Assembly (NCBI GenBank): GCA_013373385.1
Contig: JABXHX010000011.1
Span: forward strand, 1 to 64,000
DNA: 64,000 nucleotides
Reading direction: 5' to 3'
Origin: Flavobacteriaceae bacterium
GTDB lineage: Bacteria; Bacteroidota; Bacteroidia; Flavobacteriales; Flavobacteriaceae
Part shown: in pieces, positions 16,187 to 25,369 of the stretch
How positions within the stretch are numbered: the stretch's first letter is position 1
Layout: every line of letters starts with the position of its first letter
Position numbers and translations under genes: made by a program
The notes under the pieces: generated by a model
Told to the model about the DNA's origin: nothing
The model's database searches: none
Seen by the model: the letters and a program-made list of their open reading frames with translations, nothing else

Positions 16187-18382
16187 CTATTCTTCTATTA
16201 AAGTAAAGTCTAAATGTTTACGTTCTAGGTCTGTATGTTTTACTTTTACTGTAACATCATCACCTAATTGATATAAGTGTTTTGTAGATTGGCCAACCAC
16301 AGCATATTGCTTTTCATCAAAGATATAATAGTCGTTTTTTATATCTCTAATTCGCACCATTCCTTCACATTTATTTTCTTTAATTTCTACATAAATTCCC
16401 CATTCTGTTACTCCAGATATTACACCTTCAAACTCCTTATCTTTATGGTCTTGCATATATTTAACTTGCATGTATTTAATAGAATCTCTTTCTGCTTTTG
16501 CAGCTAGTTCTTCCATTTGAGAGGCGTGCTTGCATTTCTCTTCATAGGTTTCTGCTTTTGGAGATTTTCCACCATCTAAATAATGTTGTAATAAACGATG
16601 CGTCATTACATCTGGATAACGTCTAATAGGCGAAGTAAAATGACTGTAATAATCAAAAGCTAATCCATAATGACCAATATTTTGTGTAGTATATTCTGCT
16701 TTACTCATAGATCTAATTGCTAAAGTTTCTACCATATTAGATTCTGCTTTACCATGTACATCTGTTAATAATTTATTTAAAGATTGAGAAATAGATGCGG
16801 TTGTTTGAGTATTAATTGTATATCCAAATTTATTTACAATTCCTTTTAAGGCTTCTAATTTATCTAAATTTGGCTCGTCATGAACTCTATAAATAAATGT
16901 ATTTTTACTTGGTTTTCCTTTTTCAAAACCTATATATTCTGCTACTCTCTTATTTGCTAATAACATAAATTCTTCAATTAATTTATTAGCATCTTTCGCT
17001 TCTTTAAAAAACACTCCTACTGGGTTTTTATCTTCATCTAAATTAAATTTAACTTCAACTCTATCAAAAGAAATTGCTCCAGATTTCATACGTTTTTTTC
17101 GCATAATTTTAGCAAATTCATCTAATTTTAAAATAGCTTCTACAATAGTTTCATCAACGGTATATTCTTCTTTTGTAAGTGATACATCTGAAGGTATGAT
17201 GTTGTTTTTATTTTCAATTATTGCTTGCGCTTCTTCGTATGCAAAACGCTTATCAGAATAAGTAACTGTTCTCCCAAACCATTGATTAACAATCTGGGCT
17301 TTTTCATTCATTTCAAAAACAGCAGAAAATGTTAATTTTTCTTCATTTGGACGTAAAGAACAAACTCCGTTACTCAACTTTTCTGGTAACATAGGTACTA
17401 CTCTATCTACCAAATAAACCGATGTAGCACGGTTGTAGGCTTCATCGTTTAAAACTGTATCTGGTTGTACGTAATGTGATACATCTGCAATATGAATTCC
17501 TATTTCATAATTCCCATTGTTAAGTTTGGTAAATGATAAAGCATCATCAAAATCTTTTGCATCTTTAGGATCTATCGTAAACGTTAAATCGCTTCGCATA
17601 TCCCTACGTTTGGCAATTTCTTCCGGAGTGATTTCTTCTGGAAGTTTTTCTGCTGCTGCTGTAACTTCTGATGGGAATTCGTAAGGTAATCCGTATTCTA
17701 ATAAAATAGAATGAATTTCTGTATCATGATCTCCTGGTTTACCTAAAACTTGAGTAATTCTTCCAAACGGATTTTTAGAATTATCTGGCCAGTCTGTAAG
17801 TTTAGCCACTACTTTATCTCCGTCTTGAGCTTTATTTATCTTACTTTGTGAAATAAAAATATCTGCATACATTTTAGGATCGTCTGGTACCACAAAACCA
17901 AAGTTTTTATGTAATTGCAATACACCTACAAATTCTTTTTTTGCGCGTTCTAAAACTTCAACTACATCTGCTTCTAGTTTTCTACTACCTCTTTTATTGT
18001 AAGTGTATACTTTAACTGTATCTTTATGTAATGCTTTATTTAAATTAACTGAAGGAATAAAAATATCTTCTTCAAAATCTTCTGATATAAAATAACCATT
18101 CCCGTTAGATGTTAAATCTAACACACCTATATGATATTTTCTATCAATGTTTATTTTGTATTTTCCTCTACTTGTTTCTTTTATTTTTTGATTAGCTGTT
18201 AATTCTGTAAGCTTTTTTAATATTTGTGTCTTACCATCTGTATCTGCTATTTCCATCCGCGCAGCAATCTGCTTATAATTGTAAGATTTAGTAGCATCTT
18301 CGTTTAATATTTTAAATATATTTCTTGTTAAGTTTTTAATAACTTTTCCTTTCTTTTTATATATATTTTTCTTTTTTGACAT
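16187..18382 (-). CDS. rnr: Ribonuclease R
   Basis: A processive 3'-5' exoribonuclease of the RNase II family that degrades structured RNA and takes part in tmRNA quality control. At 731 residues it has an N-terminal helix-turn-helix (about 10-75), cold-shock domains (about 80-215), the RNB catalytic domain (about 255-590) and a C-terminal S1 domain beginning KEFEGVISGVTEWGIYVE. The four catalytic aspartates are readable as Asp271, Asp277, Asp279 and Asp280 in IDPKDAKDFDDA. It is divergent from the lipid kinase gene. Confidence 0.97.
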   Translation of the reverse strand: MSKKKNIYKKKGKVIKNLTRNIFKILNEDATKSYNYKQIAARMEIADTDGKTQILKKLTELTANQKIKETSRGKYKINIDRKYHIGVLDLTSNGNGYFISEDFEEDIFIPSVNLNKALHKDTVKVYTYNKRGSRKLEADVVEVLERAKKEFVGVLQLHKNFGFVVPDDPKMYADIFISQSKINKAQDGDKVVAKLTDWPDNSKNPFGRITQVLGKPGDHDTEIHSILLEYGLPYEFPSEVTAAAEKLPEEITPEEIAKRRDMRSDLTFTIDPKDAKDFDDALSFTKLNNGNYEIGIHIADVSHYVQPDTVLNDEAYNRATSVYLVDRVVPMLPEKLSNGVCSLRPNEEKLTFSAVFEMNEKAQIVNQWFGRTVTYSDKRFAYEEAQAIIENKNNIIPSDVSLTKEEYTVDETIVEAILKLDEFAKIMRKKRMKSGAISFDRVEVKFNLDEDKNPVGVFFKEAKDANKLIEEFMLLANKRVAEYIGFEKGKPSKNTFIYRVHDEPNLDKLEALKGIVNKFGYTINTQTTASISQSLNKLLTDVHGKAESNMVETLAIRSMSKAEYTTQNIGHYGLAFDYYSHFTSPIRRYPDVMTHRLLQHYLDGGKSPKAETYEEKCKHASQMEELAAKAERDSIKYMQVKYMQDHKDKEFEGVISGVTEWGIYVEIKENKCEGMVRIRDIKNDYYIFDEKQYAVVGQSTKHLYQLGDDVTVKVKHTDLERKHLDFTLIEE

Positions 18383-18496
18383 TTATTTTTATCTTGTTTT
18401 TATAAGCAAATTACAAATAAAATTATTTATTTACTATTATGTAAATGTTATAAAAATCTATTTTGTACTTTGCTTTTATTATTTATTTATCATTGT

Positions 18497-19405
18497 ATGA
18501 ATACCGATTGGTTTGTAATTGTAAATCCAACTTCTGGAAATAAAAAATCTAAAAAAAATTGGAATACAATTGCTACTACTTTAAAAAACCAAGGTATTTC
18601 TTTTTCGGTTGCATTTACTCAATATACACACCATGAATTTGAATTAGTGCAAACTGCTATTAAAAATGGATTTACTAAAATTATTTCTGTTGGTGGAGAT
18701 GGTACATTACATCATATTGTAAACGGAATTATGAATCAACATTTAGTAGATGTTACTAAAATAACGCTAGCTGTAATACCTATTGGAACTGGAAATGATT
18801 GGGTAAAAACTTATAATATTTCTGCAAAGATAGAGAAATCTATTTTAATCATTAAAAAAGGCGCAACTATATTACAAGATATTGGTTTGTTACAAACTAA
18901 AAACAAACAGGTATATTTCAATAATGTAGCAGGTATTGGTTATGATGGATATGTTGTTAACAAGTTAAAAAAATTAAAGCGTTTTGGAAGTATAGCCTAC
19001 TTATTAAGTGGTTTGTACGGCTTATTATTTTATAAAAAAACTGATTTTAATATAGAAATTAACAATCAATACATTAACACTAGATGTTTGATGATTGTTT
19101 TTGGTATTTGTAAATTTTCTGGAGGTGGAATGCAATTTACACATAGGGTAAATCCTACTGATGGATTGTTAGATATTACTATAGCAAAAAACTTAAGCTT
19201 ATTTGATTTACTTCTTAACTTACCTAAGTTGTATAACGGTAATATAGTATATCATAAAAAAATTGAAACGTATAAAACAACTCATTTAAAAATTAGTACT
19301 TCAACAACAAACAAACCTTTTATTCAAGCAGATGGGGAGTTAATAGATTCGGGATCAGTAACAGTATCTATTATACCAAATGCTATTCGAATTATAGTAC
19401 CTTAA
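18497..19405 (+). CDS. Diacylglycerol/sphingosine-type lipid kinase (DagK/YegS family)
   Basis: A 302-residue cytoplasmic lipid kinase. The N-terminal NPTSGNKKSKK at 10-20 and the ATP-binding GGDGTLHHIVNG starting at 66 are family hallmarks. PIGTGNDW follows near 100. Members recycle diacylglycerol or act on other lipids, so the precise substrate is unknown. The frame begins at 18470 but a TACTTTG promoter-like element lies there and MNTDWFVIVNPTSG is the expected N terminus, so I use the ATG at 18497. Codon use is very AT-rich compared with genes beyond 37 kb. Confidence 0.85.
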   Translation: MNTDWFVIVNPTSGNKKSKKNWNTIATTLKNQGISFSVAFTQYTHHEFELVQTAIKNGFTKIISVGGDGTLHHIVNGIMNQHLVDVTKITLAVIPIGTGNDWVKTYNISAKIEKSILIIKKGATILQDIGLLQTKNKQVYFNNVAGIGYDGYVVNKLKKLKRFGSIAYLLSGLYGLLFYKKTDFNIEINNQYINTRCLMIVFGICKFSGGGMQFTHRVNPTDGLLDITIAKNLSLFDLLLNLPKLYNGNIVYHKKIETYKTTHLKISTSTTNKPFIQADGELIDSGSVTVSIIPNAIRIIVP

Positions 19406-19487
19406 TTTAAAAAGTTAAAAAAATCTTAAGAAAAATGTAACATTTGTTAAAATCTTTCGTCTTTATTAAGTAGGAAGTAACCAATAA

Positions 19488-19652
19488 ATGAAAAAATTAC
19501 ACTTAATAATATCTTTATTCATTCTTATTTTTGCAACCGGTATTTATATTACCATTGTAAAAATAAACACACCTTTAAACTCTCCTACAGAAACTGTTGA
19601 AGTGCAAAAAGATACATTAAAACTTACCAGATTAGACAACAAAACAATTTAA
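19488..19652 (+). CDS. Small single-span membrane peptide, 54 residues
   Basis: A short frame 82 bases after the lipid kinase gene. It starts MKKLHL, continues with a hydrophobic helix of about 18 residues (IISLFILIFATGIYITIV), and has a polar tail of about 30 residues containing Pro, Thr, Glu and Lys. The start follows a plausible A-rich leader. A membrane-anchored N-in peptide or an uncleaved signal anchor is likely. I do not recognise a family. The very AT-rich gap that follows makes chance frames more likely here, so confidence is moderate. Confidence 0.5.
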   Translation: MKKLHLIISLFILIFATGIYITIVKINTPLNSPTETVEVQKDTLKLTRLDNKTI

Positions 19653-20289
19653 TTAGTAAGCTACTTTTAAATAATAAAATTGTTCGTTACATACTCATTA
19701 TCTACTGAATTAAATTGAATAAAAACACCATTAATACATTTAGCTATTATCTGTAGCTTATTTTTACTAATTAACAATCTATATTATTATTAGTAAAAAT
19801 ATTTTTAATTTAAAAAACAATATAATGTTTATGATATAGTGTTAATAGCTAACATAAATTAGTACTTAAAAATTTTACCATTTCACTTATTAAAAATAAT
19901 AAACAGTTTACTAATAAATTAAATACTTTAAAATCAGTTAAAAATTATACTTATTAACAATTGTTATAAACAGGTATTCACTTAAAATCTTTAATTTTTT
20001 TTAAAATTAGATTGTAAAAAAAAGGTTTATTTAATGTTAATAAATAGAAATTAAAAACGTATAAAAAAAGTTGGTTATTTAATATTGATTCTTCTATTGT
20101 AATAATAATTTAAAAAAGAAAAAAAAGTTTTAAGAAATTGATAATACTTCTTAACAATTAAATAATACAGTTAAACAATTCAAACTAAATAGGTTATTAA
20201 AAACTATAAAAAATTGATTGTTAAAAACTGTTGATAAACATCTTTATGATTACTTTTGTGATACATAACACAATTAAAAACAACTTATT
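19653..20289. other. Extremely AT-rich gene-free region, possible origin-like element
   Basis: No coding frame of any quality lies in these 637 bases. Four counted 60-base lines have 7 to 10 G or C each. Nonamers close to the DnaA box TTATCCACA occur: TTATTAACA at 19951-19959, TTATAAACA at 19964-19972, its relative TGTTAATAA at 20035-20043, and TGTTGATAA (complement TTATCAACA, one mismatch) at 20229-20237. TTAACAATT recurs at 19953-19961 and 20151-20159. None is a perfect box, and AT-richness alone produces such strings. The only recognisable gene signal is the rpiB promoter at the right end. Confidence 0.35.
20231..20258 (+). promoter_or_regulatory. Promoter of rpiB
   Basis: TACTTTTG at 20251-20258 fits TAnnTTTG, with TTG at 20231-20233 and a 17-base spacer. 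The -33 TTG overlaps the DnaA-box-like TGTTGATAA. Confidence 0.55.
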
Positions 20290-20724
20290 ATGACAATTGC
20301 CATCGGAAATGACCATGCCGGAACAGTATATAAATTTGAGATAATAAAAAAATTAGAAGCAGCTGGATATACTGTTTTAAATTTTGGAACAGATACTAAT
20401 AATAGTATGGATTATCCAGACGCTATTCATCCAACAGCAGAGGCTGTAGAAACAGGAAAAGCTGAATTTGGAATTATTCTTTGTGGTAGTGGTAACGGTG
20501 CACAAATGACTGCTAATAAACACCAAGGTATCCGTGCTGCTTTATGTTGGAATAATGAGTTGGTTGCTTTAACACGTCAACATAACAATGCTAATATTTT
20601 AACAATTCCTGCTCGTTTTGTTTCATTACAACAAGCGTTGGGTTTTGTAGATGTATTTTTAAATACAGAATTTGAAGGAGGACGTCATGCAACTAGAGTT
20701 GATAAAATTTCTTGTACAGGATAA
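20290..20724 (+). CDS. rpiB: Ribose-5-phosphate isomerase B
   Basis: Interconverts ribose 5-phosphate and ribulose 5-phosphate in the pentose phosphate pathway. At 144 residues it has the family's IAIGNDHAG start with Asp8 and His9, and the catalytic cysteine Cys65 in LCGSGNGAQMTANK, followed by IRAALCWN. It is rightward, with its own promoter at the edge of the AT-rich region, and the ElaA-like gene starts 75 bases downstream. Confidence 0.95.
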   Translation: MTIAIGNDHAGTVYKFEIIKKLEAAGYTVLNFGTDTNNSMDYPDAIHPTAEAVETGKAEFGIILCGSGNGAQMTANKHQGIRAALCWNNELVALTRQHNNANILTIPARFVSLQQALGFVDVFLNTEFEGGRHATRVDKISCTG

Positions 20725-20799
20725 GTTTTATAAAAAAAATATCTTTTCGAGTGAATTTTATAAGTATAAGAAAATTGGTATTTAAAAGATTTTTAATAA

Positions 20800-21240
20800 A
20801 TGAATTTTTTAGTTAAATCATTTACTGAGTTAACCACATTAGAACTTTATAAAATATTGCAATTACGTTCTGAAGTTTTTGTAGTAGAACAAGATTGTGT
20901 GTATCAAGATTTAGATTATAAAGATCAAAAATCTTTACATGTTTTAGGTTTTAAAGAGGATAAAATTATTGCATATACTAGAATTTTTAAACCTGGTGAT
21001 TATTTTAAAGAAGCTAGTATTGGTAGGGTAGTAGTAAAAAAATCTGAACGTGCTTATGGTTATGGTCATCATTTAATGAAAGCGTCTATTCAAGCTATTA
21101 TTGATAACTATAATGAAACTAAAATAACAATTTCTGCACAAACTTATTTACAAAAGTTTTATGAATCTCACGGATTTAAAAAAGTAAGTGATACTTATCT
21201 AGAAGATGGAATTCCGCATATTAAAATGTTGAAAGAATAA
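20800..21240 (+). CDS. GNAT acetyltransferase, ElaA type
   Basis: A 146-residue acetyl-CoA-dependent N-acetyltransferase. The N-terminal LYKILQLRSEVFVVEQDCVYQDLDYKD is the signature of the ElaA subgroup. The acetyl-CoA loop corresponds to IGRVVVKKSERAYGYGHHLM (about 82-101). The acceptor is unknown for this subgroup. It probably follows rpiB in the same transcript, though 75 bases separate them. Confidence 0.85.
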   Translation: MNFLVKSFTELTTLELYKILQLRSEVFVVEQDCVYQDLDYKDQKSLHVLGFKEDKIIAYTRIFKPGDYFKEASIGRVVVKKSERAYGYGHHLMKASIQAIIDNYNETKITISAQTYLQKFYESHGFKKVSDTYLEDGIPHIKMLKE

Positions 21241-21348
21241 TTATTTTTTCTTATTTATTTTATAAATTAAATATCCAAAACCAACTAAAAAATGTAAGAT
21301 AATAAGCACTGCAACTATATAAATTAATGTATTTTAATTACTTTCCAT
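21241..21348 (-). pseudogene. Stop-interrupted mini membrane protein
   Basis: On the minus strand an ATG at 21348 reads MESN, then TAA, and the same frame continues NTLIYIVAVLIILHFLVG and on to FGYLIYKINKKK before a TAA at 21241-21243. The 31 codons after the first stop encode a clean membrane helix with a positively charged end and would be a typical flavobacterial micro-protein. I infer a small gene broken by a nonsense change at codon 5. No ATG, GTG or TTG lies between the stop and the helix. It abuts the ElaA-like gene's stop codon and lies 52 bases upstream of the DUF3472 stop. Confidence 0.45.
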
Positions 21349-21400
21349 AATAGATCAAAATTAGAAAAAGTATAATTTTTTAAAAGTGATTAATGTTACA

Positions 21401-22678
21401 TTAATCTAATTCTTTAAAATTTATTTGTGGTGGTTTATTAGTTTTATCTTTTGTAAATAAAGAACCTATTTTAGTATTATCATTAAAAAAACCAAAAGCT
21501 CTTAAATAAAAAGCATTATTGGTTATTCCGCCAGAATAATCTAGCCTGTTTTTTTTTCGTGCAGTATTGTCAGCAGAAAATTTAAAGCTATTAATTTCGT
21601 GCCAACCATCACTATTATAAACCCATTGATTTGTATAGTTAGCTTTTCTTTCAATACTTCCTTGCTTAGGAATAAAACATTCTAAAAACCCATGAAAACG
21701 TTTTAAATATTCTTGTGTTTTTGGTCTTTTAAAACTAGCAATTAAATACCATTTACTTAATTCTGGATCATAAAAATAAGCAGTAAAATTTGTAGTATTA
21801 TCTTTAAAAGGTTCTGCTTTTAATAAGAACTTATAATCTATATTAGGTTTCCAGTTAAACACCTTATAACTTTGACCACCAGAACCTTCATTACCAAATT
21901 TACCTGTAGTAACACCTTCTCCTTTTTTTAATAGTTGAATTCTAAAATCTTTAGGAATACTATTAGGATTATCTGTTTTATACGGACTCCAAACAGAAAA
22001 TAAAATTCTTCTTTCTGATTTAGAGTTTACTTGAATTCCAAAATACCCATATTGAAACCCATTAGCCATATAAAAAGTACCAATTACATCATTTTTTTTA
22101 GGTACGTTTATTTCACTGTAGTAATATTGAATATTATTAATTTCTTTAGGTATTTGATAATTTAAGTGGGTAGATGGTCCTCTATGACTCCAATAAAAAT
22201 CATCTCTAGAAAAATCAATATTTTTTTTATCAGAAATTCCAACTAAAATATTTTGAATATTTAAAGGAGTATTTTTACTAATATTTTCAATATCTAAATA
22301 ATGATAACCTGCTTTTTTAATTTTGTAATTATTGATAAATACCTTAGATGAATCAGATGAATTTAATTTTAATTCTTTCTTTTTTTCACCATTAAATGAT
22401 ACACTTAATCTTGTTTTTTTTGTATGATTTTCTAAGTTTATACCAAGACTAATTTCTGTAGGTTTATGAATAAAAAAATAAGTACGTAAAATATTATTAG
22501 ACCAATTAACAACACCTTTTTTAGTAATTATAGAGTTTAAAGTAAGGGAATCTTTCTTTTTAACCCAAGTGTTTCCTGCTGTCGGAATTTTTATTAAAAG
22601 TTTAAATTTAGGAGTTTTTTTTTCTTTGCAAGCGTAATTTAATGCAATAAATAACGTTAAAAAGATCCATTTTTTCAT
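21401..22678 (-). CDS. DUF3472 domain lipoprotein
   Basis: A 425-residue envelope lipoprotein. The signal peptide ends in the lipobox LNYAC with Cys17, followed by KEKK. The N-terminal half up to about 180 resembles the DUF5077 carbohydrate-binding-like module that often precedes DUF3472. The C-terminal half carries the DUF3472 pattern: GYFGIQVNSKSERRILFSVW, GSGGQSYKVFNWKPN, and the GFLECFIPKQGS tract. The pair is associated with surface glycan handling in Bacteroidota, but activity is unproven. It is leftward and precedes nothing obvious; the pseudouridine synthase gene starts upstream with a 41-base gap. Confidence 0.78.
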   Translation of the reverse strand: MKKWIFLTLFIALNYACKEKKTPKFKLLIKIPTAGNTWVKKKDSLTLNSIITKKGVVNWSNNILRTYFFIHKPTEISLGINLENHTKKTRLSVSFNGEKKKELKLNSSDSSKVFINNYKIKKAGYHYLDIENISKNTPLNIQNILVGISDKKNIDFSRDDFYWSHRGPSTHLNYQIPKEINNIQYYYSEINVPKKNDVIGTFYMANGFQYGYFGIQVNSKSERRILFSVWSPYKTDNPNSIPKDFRIQLLKKGEGVTTGKFGNEGSGGQSYKVFNWKPNIDYKFLLKAEPFKDNTTNFTAYFYDPELSKWYLIASFKRPKTQEYLKRFHGFLECFIPKQGSIERKANYTNQWVYNSDGWHEINSFKFSADNTARKKNRLDYSGGITNNAFYLRAFGFFNDNTKIGSLFTKDKTNKPPQINFKELD

Positions 22679-22719
22679 TCAATAAAATTTTAAAAATACT
22701 GGCGTAAATTACTAAAATT

Positions 22720-23292
22720 TTATTGAATTAATTGAGTTACTTGTTTTACCTCACCTACACTTAGTTTATTAAGTTTTATAGTTCCAATTCTAACTCTAAT
22801 TAAACGTAAAGTTGGAAAACCTACTGCAGCAGTCATCTTACGAACTTGTCTAAATCTTCCTTCTGTTAAAGTAATAGAAATCCAACTAGTAGGTCCGTGT
22901 CTATCATCTCTAATTTTTTGGCTACGTTTAGGAAAATTAGGAGGATTTATTAATTTAGCTACACATGGTTTTGTGGTATATTTTTTTCCTTCAATACTAA
23001 TTTCAACTCCTTCTTGTAATTGCTTAATTTGTTTTTCTGTGATAGTTCCATCTACTTGAGCGTAGTACTCTTTTTCTACCTTACCTCGAGTGGTTATAAA
23101 ATCACTGACTTTTCCATCGGTTGTTAGTAATAATAATCCTTCAGATTTTTCATCCAACCTACCAACAGCCATAGTTCCTTCTGGAAAATTATACAATTCA
23201 CCTAACATTTTCTTCTTTCTGTTGTATTTCTGATTACTTATAAACTGAGATATATAACCATACGGTTTGTGAAGAAGAAAATGTTGGTGCAT
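22720..23292 (-). CDS. 23S rRNA pseudouridine synthase, RluE type
   Basis: Converts uridine to pseudouridine in rRNA. At 190 residues it is a short RsuA/RluE-family member lacking an S4 domain, like E. coli RluE. The catalytic motif is AVGRLDEKSEGLLLLTTDG with the nucleophilic Asp at residue 47. The KPYGYISQF start and GRFRQVRKM near 139-147 also fit. It starts three bases downstream of the TonB receptor's stop, so it probably shares that transcript even though its job is unrelated. Confidence 0.9.
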   Translation of the reverse strand: MHQHFLLHKPYGYISQFISNQKYNRKKKMLGELYNFPEGTMAVGRLDEKSEGLLLLTTDGKVSDFITTRGKVEKEYYAQVDGTITEKQIKQLQEGVEISIEGKKYTTKPCVAKLINPPNFPKRSQKIRDDRHGPTSWISITLTEGRFRQVRKMTAAVGFPTLRLIRVRIGTIKLNKLSVGEVKQVTQLIQ

Positions 23293-23295
23293 ATA

Positions 23296-25314
23296 TTATT
23301 TTAAAATATAAGACAAATTAACAAAAATATTTCGTCCCATTCTAGGTATATTATTCCAATCGGCATAAGTAGAGTAATATGTATTAAACATATTTTCTAT
23401 ACCTGATTTTACAATCAACAAATTGTTTTTAATATAAAATTTATAACCAGCATCAAAATTTAAAACAGTATAGTTTTTGGTTTTATCTTCTCCGTATAAA
23501 ATTGAATAATTTTTTTGAGTTCCTGCACCAATAATCTCTAATTTAGAAGTAAATAAGTTCTTTTTGTAATTTAAGTTTATCTTATAACTCAGAGGAGCAA
23601 TTAAAGGTAAGTTATCTCCATTAATTTCTTTACCATAATTATAACTTATCGATGCTTTTGTAGAAAAACTATAATTAAATTTATATAATGTAGAAAGCGA
23701 AGTATTATATTGTAAAACACTATTTAAAGAACTATATATTTTTACCCCAGATGCACCAATTACCATCGGAGAATAATTAGTATTAATCTTACCAATAATA
23801 TAATTTGAAATAGAAAATAAGGTGTTTTCTATAGAGAAACTAAACTTTTTATTTTGATATTCTATTTTAGTATTAAACTCTAATGATTTTTCATTTTTTA
23901 AATTAGGATTTCCTATATAATCAAAGTTATCAAAACTGTTATATAAAAAATTACCATACCCTTCACTTACTGATGGAGCCCTTTCTCCGTAACCAATAGA
24001 TGTTGTATAAGTAAATAGTTTATTTTTATGTATAATTTGAGCTGAAACACTTGGTAAAAATCTATTTTTTGAAGCTTTTAAATTAGGATAGAAAATTTGT
24101 AAACTCCCTAATCCAAAATTACTAGTAATTCTATTGTTTTGAAAACCTAATCTAGTACTTACTTGCGCGCTAGTATTTTTATTAATAGTTATATTATCTT
24201 CTAAATAAATTCCAGAATAAAAAGTTCTAACATCTGGCCAAGTAAGCATAAACATTAGCATTTCTTTGCTATTAGCTGGATACATGGTCATTTCTGCTAA
24301 AGATTTATTATAGTAACCATTAAAGTTTGCTAAGAAACTATGTTTATTTTTTTTTGCTTTTGCTTTTATATAAAACCCATAAGTATCACTCCAACCAGGC
24401 ATATCCATATGAATAGGAACATTAGGTCGTTTAGTATCATCCATAACGTGAGTAATTGAATTGGCATAAGCTTTAGCTTCTAAACTATTAATAAAACTAC
24501 TTGAATTTAAATATTCGTAACTCAAAGAACCAATAATTGCTTTTGCTAAGGAAACATCCATTGGCAATGCTGGGTATCCAACATCTGTAGCTTTATCATA
24601 TATAAAAGTTGCTCCAATTTTTTCTTTTGATGAGATTTTATATCCAGAGATTGCAGAAAAATTATACTTATTGTATTGAGAAAATAGCACTTCGTTATTA
24701 TTCCCATCAAAGTAATTATCAGCTTTTCTATTAATAATGTCTGTATTTAAAAAGAATTTTTTATTGCTATAATTAACTTCAGTCCCAATAATTTGTGTGT
24801 GTGCATTACTTTCGTAACCTAAATCAAAACCAGTAATCAACTCACTTTCAAAATTTGTAAAATTACTTTTATCTAATTTTAAATCAATAGCTCCCCCAAT
24901 GGTTTGTCCATTTTCATTTCCATGTTGACCAGAAAAAATAGCAACTTTTTCTAAATTAGACACATCTACGTAAGATGTAATAGGATCCATTTTATCTGTA
25001 CAAGCACCAAAAATTTGCATTCCATCAATCGTTACACTAATTCTATCAGATAACATATTATTAATTGTTGGTTCCCAAGCATAATTACCTCTTTTAATCA
25101 TGGTAATTTTAGAAGATTCTTCTAAAAACTGATCTAATGTAGATAATGGTTTTATATACCTTTTATTATCTACTTCTTTTCTTTTTTTACCAATAATAAT
25201 TACTTCTTCTAATAAATGATGGACTTCTAAAGTGTCTATTTTTTGTTGTTTTTCTTGTGATTGTGTAGATTGAAATACAGTTAATAATAAGAATATAAAA
25301 ATAAATTTTTTCAT
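23296..25314 (-). CDS. TonB-dependent receptor, OprC/NosA copper-receptor type
   Basis: A 672-residue outer-membrane receptor starting at MKKFIF (three codons into the longest frame), with a signal peptide to about residue 20. The plug domain carries IDGMQIFGACTDKMDPITSY. This matches the plug loop of Pseudomonas OprC, in which C and M of a CxxxM motif bind copper; here they are Cys105 and Met109. The second half-site of OprC, HxM in an HVMD context, is present as THVMDDTK with His289 and Met291. The C terminus is a normal barrel end. I therefore read it as a copper importer. It is last but one in a leftward locus with a Met-rich lipoprotein and a CxxxC membrane protein. Confidence 0.85.
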   Translation of the reverse strand: MKKFIFIFLLLTVFQSTQSQEKQQKIDTLEVHHLLEEVIIIGKKRKEVDNKRYIKPLSTLDQFLEESSKITMIKRGNYAWEPTINNMLSDRISVTIDGMQIFGACTDKMDPITSYVDVSNLEKVAIFSGQHGNENGQTIGGAIDLKLDKSNFTNFESELITGFDLGYESNAHTQIIGTEVNYSNKKFFLNTDIINRKADNYFDGNNNEVLFSQYNKYNFSAISGYKISSKEKIGATFIYDKATDVGYPALPMDVSLAKAIIGSLSYEYLNSSSFINSLEAKAYANSITHVMDDTKRPNVPIHMDMPGWSDTYGFYIKAKAKKNKHSFLANFNGYYNKSLAEMTMYPANSKEMLMFMLTWPDVRTFYSGIYLEDNITINKNTSAQVSTRLGFQNNRITSNFGLGSLQIFYPNLKASKNRFLPSVSAQIIHKNKLFTYTTSIGYGERAPSVSEGYGNFLYNSFDNFDYIGNPNLKNEKSLEFNTKIEYQNKKFSFSIENTLFSISNYIIGKINTNYSPMVIGASGVKIYSSLNSVLQYNTSLSTLYKFNYSFSTKASISYNYGKEINGDNLPLIAPLSYKINLNYKKNLFTSKLEIIGAGTQKNYSILYGEDKTKNYTVLNFDAGYKFYIKNNLLIVKSGIENMFNTYYSTYADWNNIPRMGRNIFVNLSYILK

Positions 25315-25329
25315 GATTAACAAGTTTAA

Positions 25330-25365
25330 AAATTAAGCCTTGAAAATATTTTCAAGGCTTAATTT
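25330..25365 (-). terminator. Perfect 36-base palindrome between lipoprotein and receptor genes
   Basis: Bases 25330-25346 pair with 25349-25365 without a mismatch (arms begin AAATTAAGCC and end GGCTTAATTT). It lies in the transcript between the two genes. The T run after it is weak, so partial termination or message stabilisation is as likely as full termination. Confidence 0.6.
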
Positions 25366-25369
25366 ATTA

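Noticed and set aside
19653-20289. A dif recombination site in the AT-rich region
   Set aside because: No convincing XerC/XerD arm pair such as TTATGTTAA with a proper partner and spacing was found.
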